NCBI GenBank assembly: GCA_947476045.1
Contig: CANJNZ010000002.1
Span: 62,001-126,000, forward strand
Direction: 5' to 3'
DNA length: 64,000 bases
Source: Chthoniobacteraceae bacterium
Lineage (GTDB): Bacteria; Verrucomicrobiota; Verrucomicrobiia; Chthoniobacterales; Chthoniobacteraceae
Shown: in pieces, positions 56,054 to 64,000 of the stretch
Numbering within the stretch: the first letter of the stretch is position 1
Layout of the letters: the number at the start of each line of letters is the position of its first letter
Translations under genes and position numbers: made by a program
Notes under the pieces: generated by a model
Database searches by the model: none
Told to the model about the DNA's origin: nothing
What the model saw: only the letters and a program-made list of their open reading frames with translations

Positions 56054-56938
56054 ATGAAATTCATCCGGCTATTTCTATTTGTCGTTTGTGCCCCTGTGTT
56101 GGCGGCGACAGGTGTGGAAAAAATCCGTATCTCCACATTTTCCAGCATCCTCACCGAGGTTGCCCAGCAAGTGGGTGGCGACCGCGTGGAGGTAATCAGC
56201 CACGTGAAGCCGGGAACGGACCCGCATGATTTCGAACCGAAGCCGAGCGACCTGCGTGCAGTCGCAACTGCGCAACTCGTGCTGCTTTCTGCGAAGCATA
56301 TGGAGGGCTATGTAGGCAAACTGGAGGAGGCCACTGGGACAAAGGGGGCTATCATCCGTGTTGGCGATCAATTTCCCTCTCTGAAACTCAGCGTTCAGCA
56401 CGGCGACCACTCCCACGATGGGGAGGACCCGCATTGGTGGCACAGCATTCGCAATATCGCACGCGCCACGAAAATCGTTCGCGATGAACTGAACAAGCTC
56501 AGTCCGGCTGACAAAACAACATTCAACACAAATGCCAGTGCCTATTTGGCCAAACTCGAAACGTTGGATGCATGGGTGAAAAATAAAGTCGCCGAACTAC
56601 CGCGCGACAAACGCAAGCTCGTTACCAATCACGACGCTTTCGGCTACTTTGCCCGTGAATACGGTTTCACGGTGATGCCCATCGCCGGCTTTTCAAAAAA
56701 CGACCAACCCGGCTCGAAAAAAACCGCAGAACTTATTCAGGCAATCAAAGCTGCCGGAGTGAAAGCTGTTTTTTCCGAGGACGTGGCAAACCCGAAAGTA
56801 ATTCAGGAAATTGCGAACGAGACGGGGGCAAAATTTGGCGGCTCATTGCTTTCCGATGGACTAGGCACAGGCGAAGGCGGAACTGTCGAGGGGATGTTCA
56901 AGCGCAACGTCAGCACCATCGTGGACGCACTGAAATAG
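56054..56938 (+). CDS. znuA: Zinc/manganese ABC transporter substrate-binding protein
   Basis: 294 residues with a signal peptide (1-19). Cluster A-I/ZnuA-TroA fold: metal ligands His58 (DPHDFEP), His127 (DPHWWH), His193 (NHDAFGYF) and an acidic residue at about 242. A short His-rich loop (His116, His119, His121) precedes the second ligand, a ZnuA-like feature that favours zinc over manganese. The next gene begins at the base after its stop codon. Confidence 0.88.
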   Translation: MKFIRLFLFVVCAPVLAATGVEKIRISTFSSILTEVAQQVGGDRVEVISHVKPGTDPHDFEPKPSDLRAVATAQLVLLSAKHMEGYVGKLEEATGTKGAIIRVGDQFPSLKLSVQHGDHSHDGEDPHWWHSIRNIARATKIVRDELNKLSPADKTTFNTNASAYLAKLETLDAWVKNKVAELPRDKRKLVTNHDAFGYFAREYGFTVMPIAGFSKNDQPGSKKTAELIQAIKAAGVKAVFSEDVANPKVIQEIANETGAKFGGSLLSDGLGTGEGGTVEGMFKRNVSTIVDALK

Positions 56939-57358
56939 ATGCGCGGTTCCCCACTACTTCGGGCTGCGATTACGTTTGCGGCGTTGCTCGTGCTCGCGCC
57001 GCTGCTGTGGCGGATGACGCAGGCTGAATCGGCTGCGCCAAAAAAGCCGATCATCACAACACCAAGCGTCGCGCAGGAAGTCCGGCTCGTGCTCACATTC
57101 ACCATTTCGCCCAAACGCGTGGGCATCGTGCATCTCGGAGAGACTGTGTGGTCGAAAGCTGCACCGGAGTCGCAGGAGGAATTTTCATTAAAACTCCCGT
57201 GGCCGCGCGAAGGCGGTGAATTGAAATTCAAAGTCGAGTGGGCTGATGAAACTCCGCTTTCCGCCATGCGCGTCCAACTCACCGATCCCTCAGACAACGA
57301 AATCGAGCGCAGCCTGTGGGGCAAAGGAACGGTCGAGCGCGTGCTCAATTTTCCGTAG
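56939..57358 (+). CDS. Small anchored protein inside a metal ABC operon
   Basis: 139 residues. It starts immediately after the znuA stop. An N-terminal hydrophobic helix (about 8-27) is followed by a soluble, strand-rich domain of about 100 residues (LVLTFTISPKRVGIVHLGETVWSK...EIERSLWGKG), possibly an Ig-like fold. There are no His or Cys clusters. I recognise no family. Conserved placement in such an operon would suggest a periplasmic accessory of metal uptake, but this is inference. The ABC ATPase starts ten bases after its stop. Confidence 0.65.
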   Translation: MRGSPLLRAAITFAALLVLAPLLWRMTQAESAAPKKPIITTPSVAQEVRLVLTFTISPKRVGIVHLGETVWSKAAPESQEEFSLKLPWPREGGELKFKVEWADETPLSAMRVQLTDPSDNEIERSLWGKGTVERVLNFP

Positions 57359-57368
57359 TCGCAATGTG

Positions 57369-58115
57369 ATGCACTCCCACGCTCTCCAACTTAAAAACAT
57401 CACCGTGAGCTACGCGCGCATCCCAGCGTTGCATCATATCGGCTTCGAAGTGTGTTGCGGTCAATGCGTCGCGCTGCTCGGGCCGAATGGCGCAGGAAAG
57501 ACAACGCTGCTCAAGACGCTCGCGGGCCTCGTCGAGCGCGAAAGCGGCACGATTCATTTCCATGGACGAGAAGTGCGTGGAGCCACGCCCGACATCGCCT
57601 ATTTGCCGCAGCGTGGGCAGATTGACTGGGACTTTCCGACGACCGTGCGCGGCCTCGTCGAAATGGGGCGCTACCTCCGCCTCGGCTGGTGGCGCACCTA
57701 TGGTGAAAAAGACAAAGTCGCCGTGGACAGCGCAATTGCCGCGATGAAGCTCGAATCGTTGCAGGAGCGACAAATCAGTGCGCTCAGTGGTGGCCAGCAG
57801 CAGCGGGCATTTCTCGCCAGGGCGCTCGCGCAGGAGGCGCACGTGCTGTTGCTCGACGAGCCATTTACCGGTCTCGACAAACCAAATCAGGACAACCTCA
57901 AACTCACACTCCGCCAGCTTCGAGGGCAGGGGAAATTGCTCATCGTCTCGCATCACGATCTTTCCAGCGTGCGTGAGATTTTTGATCGGGTCGTTCTGCT
58001 GAATGGAGAACTCATCGCCGCCGGAGAAACCTCAGTCGCTTTCACAGAAGAAAACATCCACCGCGCCTACGAGACGCGCGTTTTCGCTGCCGTGGATCAC
58101 GGAGTCGCCATATGA
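57369..58115 (+). CDS. znuC: Metal ABC transporter ATP-binding protein
   Basis: 248 residues from the ATG at 57369. Walker A GPNGAGKTT, Q loop YLPQRGQIDW, signature LSGGQQQR, Walker B VLLLDEP and the switch His in VSHHDL are all present. The ATPase subunit of a cluster 9-type zinc/manganese importer. Overlaps the permease gene by four bases. An upstream frame inside the preceding gene is not adopted. Confidence 0.93.
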   Translation: MHSHALQLKNITVSYARIPALHHIGFEVCCGQCVALLGPNGAGKTTLLKTLAGLVERESGTIHFHGREVRGATPDIAYLPQRGQIDWDFPTTVRGLVEMGRYLRLGWWRTYGEKDKVAVDSAIAAMKLESLQERQISALSGGQQQRAFLARALAQEAHVLLLDEPFTGLDKPNQDNLKLTLRQLRGQGKLLIVSHHDLSSVREIFDRVVLLNGELIAAGETSVAFTEENIHRAYETRVFAAVDHGVAI

Positions 58116-59020
58116 ATTTCCTCACCGATCTCGTTAGTCAGGAATTCATGCGCCGTGCGCTCGTCGGCGGCGCACTCATCGGCTTCACAAACGGTTTTCT
58201 AGGCTCATTTATCATCCTCCGCCGCATGTCGCTCATGGCGGATGCGCTCAGTCACTCGATGCTGCCCGGTCTCGCCATTGGCGTGATGCTTTTCGGACTA
58301 AAGCCCGGCGGTCTCTTCTTCGGCGGACTTGTCGCCGCGATGTTTGTCGCAATCGGCGCAATGCTCCTTGCCCGTGGTTCACGACTGAAAGAGGACACAT
58401 CACTCGCCATTCTCTACACCGTCGCATTCAGCATCGGCGTCGTGCTTTTGCAGATGCTTCCGCGCACGCAGGTGGATTTGAAGCACTACCTTTTCGGCAA
58501 CGTCCTCGGACTTGGCGATACAGACCTCTGGATCGCATACGGAGTCGCACTCGTCGTCGTGCCGGGGCTCGTTCTTCTCCAGCGTCCGATGATGCTCACA
58601 CTTTTCGATCCCGCCGTCGCACGCAGTCAGGGCGTCCGCGTGGGCGGGCTGAATTTCACCCTCATCGTCGCTAGCGTCCTCACGATGATCAGCAGCGCGC
58701 AATCGGTTGGCGTCATCCTCATGCTGGGCCTGCTCGTCACGCCCGCCGCTACGATGTATCTGCTCACCGACAACTTCACTAAAATGCTGTGGGGCGGTGC
58801 AGTGCTCGGCTGCCTTGGCTCACTTGGCGGACTCATTCTCTCGTATAAATTCGACGGCATTCCGAGTGGCGCGGCCATCGTGCTCGTCCTGGGCGTGGTG
58901 TTCCTCATCGCGTGGATATGCAGCCCGCGCTACGGCCTGCTCGTGCGTCTCCGTAGGGCGCGTCACTTTCACGAAGAATCTCTCAAACGCTGGGAGCACG
59001 ACGAGCCGCACAAACATTGA
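58112..59020 (+). CDS. znuB: Metal ABC transporter permease
   Basis: 302 residues with about eight hydrophobic segments. Matches the ZnuB/MntB (ABC-3) family, with SLMADALSHSMLPG, RTQVDLKHYLFGNVLG and QSVGVILMLGLLVTPAATMYL. A cytoplasmic His-containing C-terminal tail (HFHEESLKRWEHDEPHKH) is present. Overlaps the ATPase gene by four bases, so it is translationally coupled. Confidence 0.92.
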   Translation: MNFLTDLVSQEFMRRALVGGALIGFTNGFLGSFIILRRMSLMADALSHSMLPGLAIGVMLFGLKPGGLFFGGLVAAMFVAIGAMLLARGSRLKEDTSLAILYTVAFSIGVVLLQMLPRTQVDLKHYLFGNVLGLGDTDLWIAYGVALVVVPGLVLLQRPMMLTLFDPAVARSQGVRVGGLNFTLIVASVLTMISSAQSVGVILMLGLLVTPAATMYLLTDNFTKMLWGGAVLGCLGSLGGLILSYKFDGIPSGAAIVLVLGVVFLIAWICSPRYGLLVRLRRARHFHEESLKRWEHDEPHKH

Positions 59021-59108
59021 GCCGCATTGCCGCTTGTCAAAACCCGCCACCGCACGCACTGATCCAGTGCACAGGCGGCGGGATACCGGTCGCCGTAGTT
59101 AGCCGACC

Positions 59109-60527
59109 ATGTCCATAGCAGTCATCATTCTAGCCATACTTCTCGCCGCGATGATCGCCTGGCACTTTGAAGTTTTGAGACGCTATGACGCCGTGGTCCG
59201 TGACGTGCAGCGGGAGAAGGTGAAAATCCAGACCGAGGAACGGCGCGTGTTCGATTTCCTCCACAACATCGGCGAAGCGCTGACTCACGAAACACGCCCT
59301 AGCGATCTCCACGGAAGCATCGTCGAAGGCGCTCTTCGCATTCTCGAAGCCCAAGGCGGTGCGCTCTATCTCACGGACAAAACCGGAACGCATCTCAGGC
59401 CAGCCTTCATTTCAAAAAATTGCCCGCCTTTTGTAGAACTCCCGAGGCAGCGCGGAAGCGCAACGACAAGCCTCCAGAATCGCCTCAAACTTCAGGCCGT
59501 CAGCGTTACCAGCAGCCTGGTCGGTGGTGTGTTGAAACAAAAATCCGCACTTTTTCTCCCACTTGATGACCCCCGTCTCGCGCCTGCCCGTGCGCACGGT
59601 GCCAATTCCGCTTTTCTCGCACCGCTGACCTACGCGGGACAGCATCTGGGCGTTCTTGCTGTTGCGCGTGCAGGCGACGCCGAGCCATTCGGTCCCGAGC
59701 ACGCACACACATTCGAGGCGCTCGCCAAGCAGTCCGCGTTTTCGCTCTTCGATGCGATCCTCCATCAGGAGGCAGCGGAGAAAAAGCAGATCGAAAAAGA
59801 TTTGAGCGTCGCCATTGAGGTGCAGCGCATTCTTCTTCCCAGCGAATCACCGCAACTCGACGGCTACGAGATTGTCGGCACGAACGTCCCGGCGCGATAC
59901 CTCAGCGGCGACTACTTCGACTTTATCCCACTCGATGCGGATCGTTGCGGAGTCGCCATCGCCGACGTGAGTGGTAAAGGCGTCCCCGCCGCGCTCCTCA
60001 TGGCCATGTGCCGCAGCGCGCTCCGCCTGCTCGCACCCGGCGGCGAATCGCCCGCTGACGTGATGCGGAAACTCAACGCGCAGCTTTATCCCGACATCAA
60101 AGAGGACATGTTTATCTCCGTCGCCTACGCCGTCCTCGATCGGCGTGAAAGCGTCGTCCGTCTTGCGCGAGCGGGTCACGACGCACCGCTCGTTTACCGG
60201 GCAAACGATGGCAGCGTGCAGACCGTGAAGCCGCCCGGAATGGCCGTGGGCATTGACAGCGGCAGCGCGTTCAATAAAAACACCGCCGACTTTTCTTTGC
60301 CGCTTGAGTCCGGCGACTGCCTCGTCCTTTACACGGACGGCGTCACCGAGGCTCTCAATAAGCAGGGAGACGAGTTTGGGTTGGAAGCGACGAAGCGCGC
60401 CATACAGGCCAGCGCACCAGAGGGTGCCACAGCAATCGTCAGCCGCGTATCGGCTGATGTGCGCGCATTCATCGGCGACCACCCGCAACACGACGACATC
60501 ACACTTATCGCCATCAGAAAAATATGA
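59109..60527 (+). CDS. GAF-PP2C (RsbU/SpoIIE-type) serine phosphatase
   Basis: 472 residues. An N-terminal helix (1-22) that may be a membrane anchor, a coiled segment, a GAF domain (about 45-205) and a SpoIIE-type PP2C domain (about 235-470) with VPARYLSGDYFDF, VSGKGVPAALLM and the metal Asp in HDDITLI. Such phosphatases act on anti-anti-sigma factors in partner-switching stress responses. Overlaps grpE by four bases (ATGA), which couples it to chaperone production. No anti-sigma or anti-anti-sigma gene lies nearby. Confidence 0.9.
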   Translation: MSIAVIILAILLAAMIAWHFEVLRRYDAVVRDVQREKVKIQTEERRVFDFLHNIGEALTHETRPSDLHGSIVEGALRILEAQGGALYLTDKTGTHLRPAFISKNCPPFVELPRQRGSATTSLQNRLKLQAVSVTSSLVGGVLKQKSALFLPLDDPRLAPARAHGANSAFLAPLTYAGQHLGVLAVARAGDAEPFGPEHAHTFEALAKQSAFSLFDAILHQEAAEKKQIEKDLSVAIEVQRILLPSESPQLDGYEIVGTNVPARYLSGDYFDFIPLDADRCGVAIADVSGKGVPAALLMAMCRSALRLLAPGGESPADVMRKLNAQLYPDIKEDMFISVAYAVLDRRESVVRLARAGHDAPLVYRANDGSVQTVKPPGMAVGIDSGSAFNKNTADFSLPLESGDCLVLYTDGVTEALNKQGDEFGLEATKRAIQASAPEGATAIVSRVSADVRAFIGDHPQHDDITLIAIRKI

Positions 60528-61066
60528 GCACCAGCAACGCGGAAAATGAAACCGCAGACCAAATCAACGCAGAAGAAAACGAAGGAGCGCCCGTGGTAGA
60601 CGCGCAGGATCCACTTGCCGCAGCGCAGGCCGAGGCCGCGAAATGGAAGGACCTTGCCGCGCGCAATCAGGCCGAACTCGACAACTACCGCAAGCGCGTC
60701 GCGCGCGACCGCGAGGACGACGGCAAGCGCGTCCGCGCCGGACTGCTCGAACAACTCCTTCCCGTGCTCGACAACTTCGAGTTCGGCATGATCGAAGTGC
60801 GCAAGGGCGATCCGAAATCACCCATCGTCGTCGGCATGGAAATGATTGAGCGCCAGCTCCGCGAATTCATGGCCACCTCCGGCGTCGAGGCCATTGATGC
60901 AGTCGGCTCGAAATTTGATCCAAACCTGCACGAGGCAGTCGGGCAGGAGGAAAGCGCGGACATTCCAGAGGGTCATGTCCTCCGCCAGCTCCGCAAAGGA
61001 TACAAACTCCGCGACCGTCTGCTGCGCGCGGCGATGGTCTTCGTGAGCAAAGGCAAGGCCCAATAA
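60524..61066 (+). CDS. grpE: GrpE nucleotide-exchange factor
   Basis: 180 residues. An acidic coiled-coil N terminus (to about 70) with [20 protein letters not shown], and the C-terminal beta domain with [14 protein letters not shown] and [15 protein letters not shown] typical of GrpE. It exchanges nucleotides on DnaK. Its ATG overlaps the phosphatase stop, and dnaJ follows after four bases. dnaK is not in the window. Confidence 0.95.
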   Translation: MSTSNAENETADQINAEENEGAPVVDAQDPLAAAQAEAAKWKDLAARNQAELDNYRKRVARDREDDGKRVRAGLLEQLLPVLDNFEFGMIEVRKGDPKSPIVVGMEMIERQLREFMATSGVEAIDAVGSKFDPNLHEAVGQEESADIPEGHVLRQLRKGYKLRDRLLRAAMVFVSKGKAQ

Positions 61067-61070
61067 TTTC

Positions 61071-62234
61071 ATGGCTGCAAAACGCTGCTACTACGAAGTT
61101 CTCACCGTCGAACGCACCGCAACCGGTGAGGAAATCAAAAAGTCCTACCGCAAACTAGCGGTCAAATTTCACCCGGATAAAAACCCCGGCGACCACACTG
61201 CCGAGGAAAAATTCAAGGAACTCGGCGAGGCCTACGACGTCTTAAGCGATGAGCAAAAACGCGCCGCCTATGACCGTTTCGGTCACTCCGCATTTACCCA
61301 AGGTGGCGGCGCCCGTGGTGGTGGTGGCGGCGGATTCCACGACCCGTTTGATATTTTCCGTGACGTCTTCGGTAGCGGTGGAGGAGGCGGCGGGATGGGA
61401 AATATCTTCGAGCAATTTTTCGGCGGCGGCGGTGGACGCGGTGGCGAAAAGGAAAGTCGCCAGCGCGGCAGCGACCTACGCTACGACATGCAGATCACGC
61501 TCGAAGAAGCAGCCTTCGGCGTGGAGAAAGAAGTCGAAGTCTCCAAACTCGACACCTGCGAAAGCTGCAAGGGCGCTGGAGCCGAGCCCGGCTCGCGCGT
61601 CGTCTCCTGCCAGACGTGCCAGGGCCGTGGACAAGTCGTCAGCAGCCGCGGCTTTTTCCAAGTCTCACAGACCTGCCCGCGCTGCCGTGGCACCGGCCAG
61701 ACCGTCGAGCGCCCATGCACCAAGTGCCGTGGCGAAGGCCGAGCCGAACAAACGCGCCGCATCAAAATCAAAATCCCCGGCGGTATTGACGACGGCTCCC
61801 GCCTCCGCATCACCGGCAACGGCGAGGCAGGCATCCGTGGCGGCCCGCGCGGCGACCTCTACGTCGTCATCCACGTCAAAGAACACGAAATCTTCGAGCG
61901 CGATGGCGAAAACCTTTTTTGCGAAATACCCGTCAGCTTCACCACCGCCGCCATCGGCGGGGAAATTCACGTCCCCACACTCGAAGGCCCCGCCGAATTG
62001 AAAGTCCCGGCAGGCACGCAAAGCGGCACCGTTTTCAAATTGAGAGGGAAGGGGATGACCGTCCTCAACAACAGCGCACGCGGCGATCTCATGGCGCGAC
62101 TCATCATCGCCGTGCCGAAAAAACTCACCGCCGAGCAGCGCAAGAAACTTCAGGAATTTGCCGAGCTAGTCGGCGAAGAAGTCCCGCCGCCCGAAAAAAG
62201 CTTCATCGAGCGCGCAAAGGAGTTCTTTCAGTAA
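61071..62234 (+). CDS. dnaJ: Chaperone protein DnaJ (type I)
   Basis: 387 residues. J domain (about 5-70) with HPD at 34-36, a Gly/Phe-rich region (about 77-125), four zinc-binding repeats (Cys163/166, 180/183, 202/205, 216/219), then the client-binding C-terminal domains and dimerisation segment. Stimulates DnaK ATPase and holds clients. Four bases after grpE. Confidence 0.96.
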   Translation: MAAKRCYYEVLTVERTATGEEIKKSYRKLAVKFHPDKNPGDHTAEEKFKELGEAYDVLSDEQKRAAYDRFGHSAFTQGGGARGGGGGGFHDPFDIFRDVFGSGGGGGGMGNIFEQFFGGGGGRGGEKESRQRGSDLRYDMQITLEEAAFGVEKEVEVSKLDTCESCKGAGAEPGSRVVSCQTCQGRGQVVSSRGFFQVSQTCPRCRGTGQTVERPCTKCRGEGRAEQTRRIKIKIPGGIDDGSRLRITGNGEAGIRGGPRGDLYVVIHVKEHEIFERDGENLFCEIPVSFTTAAIGGEIHVPTLEGPAELKVPAGTQSGTVFKLRGKGMTVLNNSARGDLMARLIIAVPKKLTAEQRKKLQEFAELVGEEVPPPEKSFIERAKEFFQ

Positions 62235-62311
62235 AACTCCACCAGACAGGGAGTCGGTTTGGCTCGCTGCATAGGTAGATCGAGAAGTGTCCGAGCGCTG
62301 ATACATTGTTG

Positions 62312-62438
62312 CCTGCGAATCGCCGTAGATGGCGCAGGAAAGTTGCAGTTGACACGTTGTCCTCCGGAAATTGCGCGACTAGCAATGGTGTGTCTCGTCG
62401 GACTGTTTTGCGGTCTGGTCAATGCGGTGAAATCCGCA
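62312..62438 (+). promoter_or_regulatory. Region with three hairpins and a TTGACA box before the repeat-protein gene
   Basis: Inverted repeats at 62312-62338 (CCTGC/GCAGG with an inner GCC/GGC), 62370-62386 (ATTGC/GCAAT) and 62423-62438 (TGCGG/CCGCA). A perfect -35-like TTGACA is at 62349-62354, but no AT-rich -10 at the right distance. The stretch lies 55-180 bases upstream of the start codon. It may be a structured untranslated leader, though this is only a pattern. Confidence 0.3.
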
Positions 62439-62492
62439 GCCCTCATGGTCAGCGTGCGGTTCTGTCGAGTGGGGAATCTCAAAATTACTACT

Positions 62493-64000
62493 ATGAAACT
62501 TCATCGGAAATATACGGAGAATATTCAAAAAAAATTCGTCTTGGCCGCGATGGCTGGTCTAGGAATTTCTTCGGCGCACGCGGCAACTATCGTGTGGAGC
62601 AACAGCGGTGGTTCGGCGTGGTTGACTGGCACAAACTGGACTGGTGGCGCTGCGCCCGGAGTGTCTGATGTGGCTCAGTTCGGTGCCAATCCTACGAGCG
62701 CAACCGGACTTGGAATCAGCCTGGGAGGAACAACGAACAACGGGACTGCGAACCAGGCTGTCGGGGCGATTGAAATTTCCTCCGCACGCACGAGTGGCGC
62801 AGTGACCACTGGGGACAGTTCCGCCACATCGGGGACGCTTACTCTAAACGGCACCACGGTCAACAGTGTGAGCAATGTGATCCTGCGCAACAATAGCAGC
62901 GTGGATCTGACGCTCAAACCCATACAAGGCAGCACTGGCAGTATGAGCATCGCGCTCGCCAATGCCACGGACAACGTCGTCTCGATAGACACCTCCAGCA
63001 ATATCATCATCTCCAGCGATATTTTGGGAACATCGAAGCACCTCATGATTGACGGCGCCGGCACGGGCGATCTCCGACTGAGCGGGACGAATACCTTCAC
63101 GGGCGGCATCACCGTCAACAGCAGCACGCGACTTCGGATTGATGCGACCGCATCCTTGCCAACTACCGGTGATCTCGCGGTGAACAGCGGAGCGAGACTT
63201 CGTTTTAATATCAGTGGAACCTACGGCAGCGTCGGGCAGAAGCTGACATTTAATCCGAACCAGACTGCAAACCCGTCGCTGGATTTTAACACCACCAACA
63301 TCAATGTTGTTTGGCAGGGCAATGTCATTCTAAGCGCTGACACACGCATTGAAACAAACGGTGCCACTGGCGTTCTCACATTCTCCGGAGCAGTTTCCGG
63401 CGCTGGTGTGCTCAACAAACAGGCGACGGGAACCTTGGTCCTCAGCGGCTCGGCGAACACGTTCAGCAGCGGACTCTCCATCGGCAACGGCACCGTGCAG
63501 GACAACAACAGCAACTCCGGCACGCTGGGCTCCGGCAATGTCACCTTCGGCACATCAAACACGCCCACTCTCGATCTCAACGGCAAGAGCGCGACAGTCG
63601 GACTTCTCTCCGGCAGCGGCACAAACGGAATCATCACGAACACAGCCGCGTCGAGCATTTCGACTTTGACGCTGAACGGCACCGGCAGCCAGAGCTACAG
63701 CGGAGTCATTCAAGACGGCGGCAGCGGCAAGACCACCGCCCTCATCCTCAGCGCGGGCACACAGACACTCGGCGGCACGAACACCTACACCGGCGGAACC
63801 ACCATCAACGGCGGCACACTCAAACTCGGCGCAGGCGGCAATATCATCCCCGACACGGGCGCGATGCTAGTCGCCGGAGGAATATTCGATCTGAACGGCT
63901 TCGACGAAACCACCGGGCCGCTCACGCTCAACAGCGGCAGTATCACGGACACGAGCGGCTCGCACACACTCACCAGCTCCTCTTTCAGCATAAAAAGCGG
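62493..64000 (+). CDS. Autotransporter-associated beta-strand repeat protein (3' end outside window)
   Basis: The reading frame opens at the ATG at 62493 and stays open to the last base, giving at least 502 residues. A long basic N region and hydrophobic helix form a signal peptide (about 1-31, ending SSAHAA). Repeated segments of the type TLVLSGSANTFSSGLSIGNG and TNTYTGGTTINGGTLKLG match the PATR (autotransporter-associated beta-strand) repeat, which forms a right-handed beta-helix passenger. In Verrucomicrobiota such giant Thr/Ser/Asn/Gly-rich proteins often carry a PEP-CTERM tag or autotransporter barrel at the C terminus, which cannot be seen here. Secreted surface structure is likely; the partner is unknown. 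Confidence 0.88.
   Translation, partial: MKLHRKYTENIQKKFVLAAMAGLGISSAHAATIVWSNSGGSAWLTGTNWTGGAAPGVSDVAQFGANPTSATGLGISLGGTTNNGTANQAVGAIEISSARTSGAVTTGDSSATSGTLTLNGTTVNSVSNVILRNNSSVDLTLKPIQGSTGSMSIALANATDNVVSIDTSSNIIISSDILGTSKHLMIDGAGTGDLRLSGTNTFTGGITVNSSTRLRIDATASLPTTGDLAVNSGARLRFNISGTYGSVGQKLTFNPNQTANPSLDFNTTNINVVWQGNVILSADTRIETNGATGVLTFSGAVSGAGVLNKQATGTLVLSGSANTFSSGLSIGNGTVQDNNSNSGTLGSGNVTFGTSNTPTLDLNGKSATVGLLSGSGTNGIITNTAASSISTLTLNGTGSQSYSGVIQDGGSGKTTALILSAGTQTLGGTNTYTGGTTINGGTLKLGAGGNIIPDTGAMLVAGGIFDLNGFDETTGPLTLNSGSITDTSGSHTLTSSSFSIKS

Noticed and set aside
62349-62460. Possible cobalamin-riboswitch-like core (GCGGTGAAATCCGCAGC)
   Set aside because: Resembles the GGTGnAAnTCC core, but the invariant GGGAA before it and the B12 box after it are missing, and the downstream gene is not a B12 gene.

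Overview
The window looks like a chromosomal segment of a Verrucomicrobiota bacterium, probably from the Chthoniobacterales side of the phylum. The reasons are a Minf_1886-family protein, a PEP-CTERM/exosortase-associated CAAX-like protease, an autotransporter-associated beta-strand repeat protein, a PilM/N/O-type locus, moderately high GC and few Shine-Dalgarno sites. The phylum call is inference from gene families; no rRNA is present. I found no tRNA, rRNA, CRISPR array, insertion sequence, integrase or phage gene. The segment is ordinary core chromosome mixed with envelope and polysaccharide genes.

Layout. 1-5.5 kb: the 3' part of an O-antigen ligase-like gene, a PAS/receiver signalling protein without an ATPase domain, a membrane GT2 glycosyltransferase and an RlmI-like rRNA methyltransferase. 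5.5-8.1 kb: a large secreted coiled-coil/TPR protein. 8.2-16.7 kb: a long minus-strand run of amidohydrolase, glycosidase-glycosyltransferase fusion, RluD, SUMF1-like protein, GH20 hexosaminidase and family-4 uracil-DNA glycosylase. 17-19.5 kb: glycine-rich RRM protein, argF and hisC. 19.5-22.5 kb: an ArnT-like GT39, a membrane protein and a PAP2 phosphatase. 22.6-27.5 kb: mnmE, lysA, an O-methyltransferase and kdsD. 27.5-33.6 kb: a GT4 glycosyltransferase, a CtpA-like protease, tsaD, a polyprenyl synthase and nadE. 33.7-37.7 kb: small membrane protein, CAAX-like protease, then a pilM-pilN-pilO-pilP-like cluster.

37.7-40.2 kb: Lrp regulator, aminotransferase and sugar nucleotidyltransferase. 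40.4-44.4 kb: fatty-acid desaturase, a secreted protein, the Minf_1886 protein, hisG and a lipoprotein. 44.4-46.8 kb: L,D-transpeptidase and a cellulose-synthase-like GT2. 47.1-48 kb: purS-purQ. 48-50.3 kb: an esterase-like secreted protein translationally coupled to an AAA-type ATPase that appears frameshifted at an A6 tract. 50.5-53.3 kb: a TPR protein with an ExbB-ExbD-ExbD energy-transduction cluster. 53.3-55.9 kb: a hybrid histidine kinase. 56-59 kb: a zinc/manganese ABC transporter operon with an extra small protein inside it. 59.1-62.2 kb: a GAF-PP2C phosphatase coupled to grpE and dnaJ. 62.5 kb to the end: the 5' part of a large autotransporter-repeat protein.

The dominant theme is cell-envelope and glycan biology: at least five glycosyltransferases, hexosaminidase, L,D-transpeptidase, KDO-precursor isomerase, pilus platform, TonB-type motor and secreted repeat protein, interleaved with biosynthesis genes (arginine, histidine, lysine, purine, NAD, isoprenoid). 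No single region is clearly a new defence or mobile system. The items most worth a second look are the frameshifted ATPase coupled to the esterase, the glycosidase-glycosyltransferase fusion, the reduced pilMNOP locus, the small protein inside the metal ABC operon, and several candidate structured leaders.
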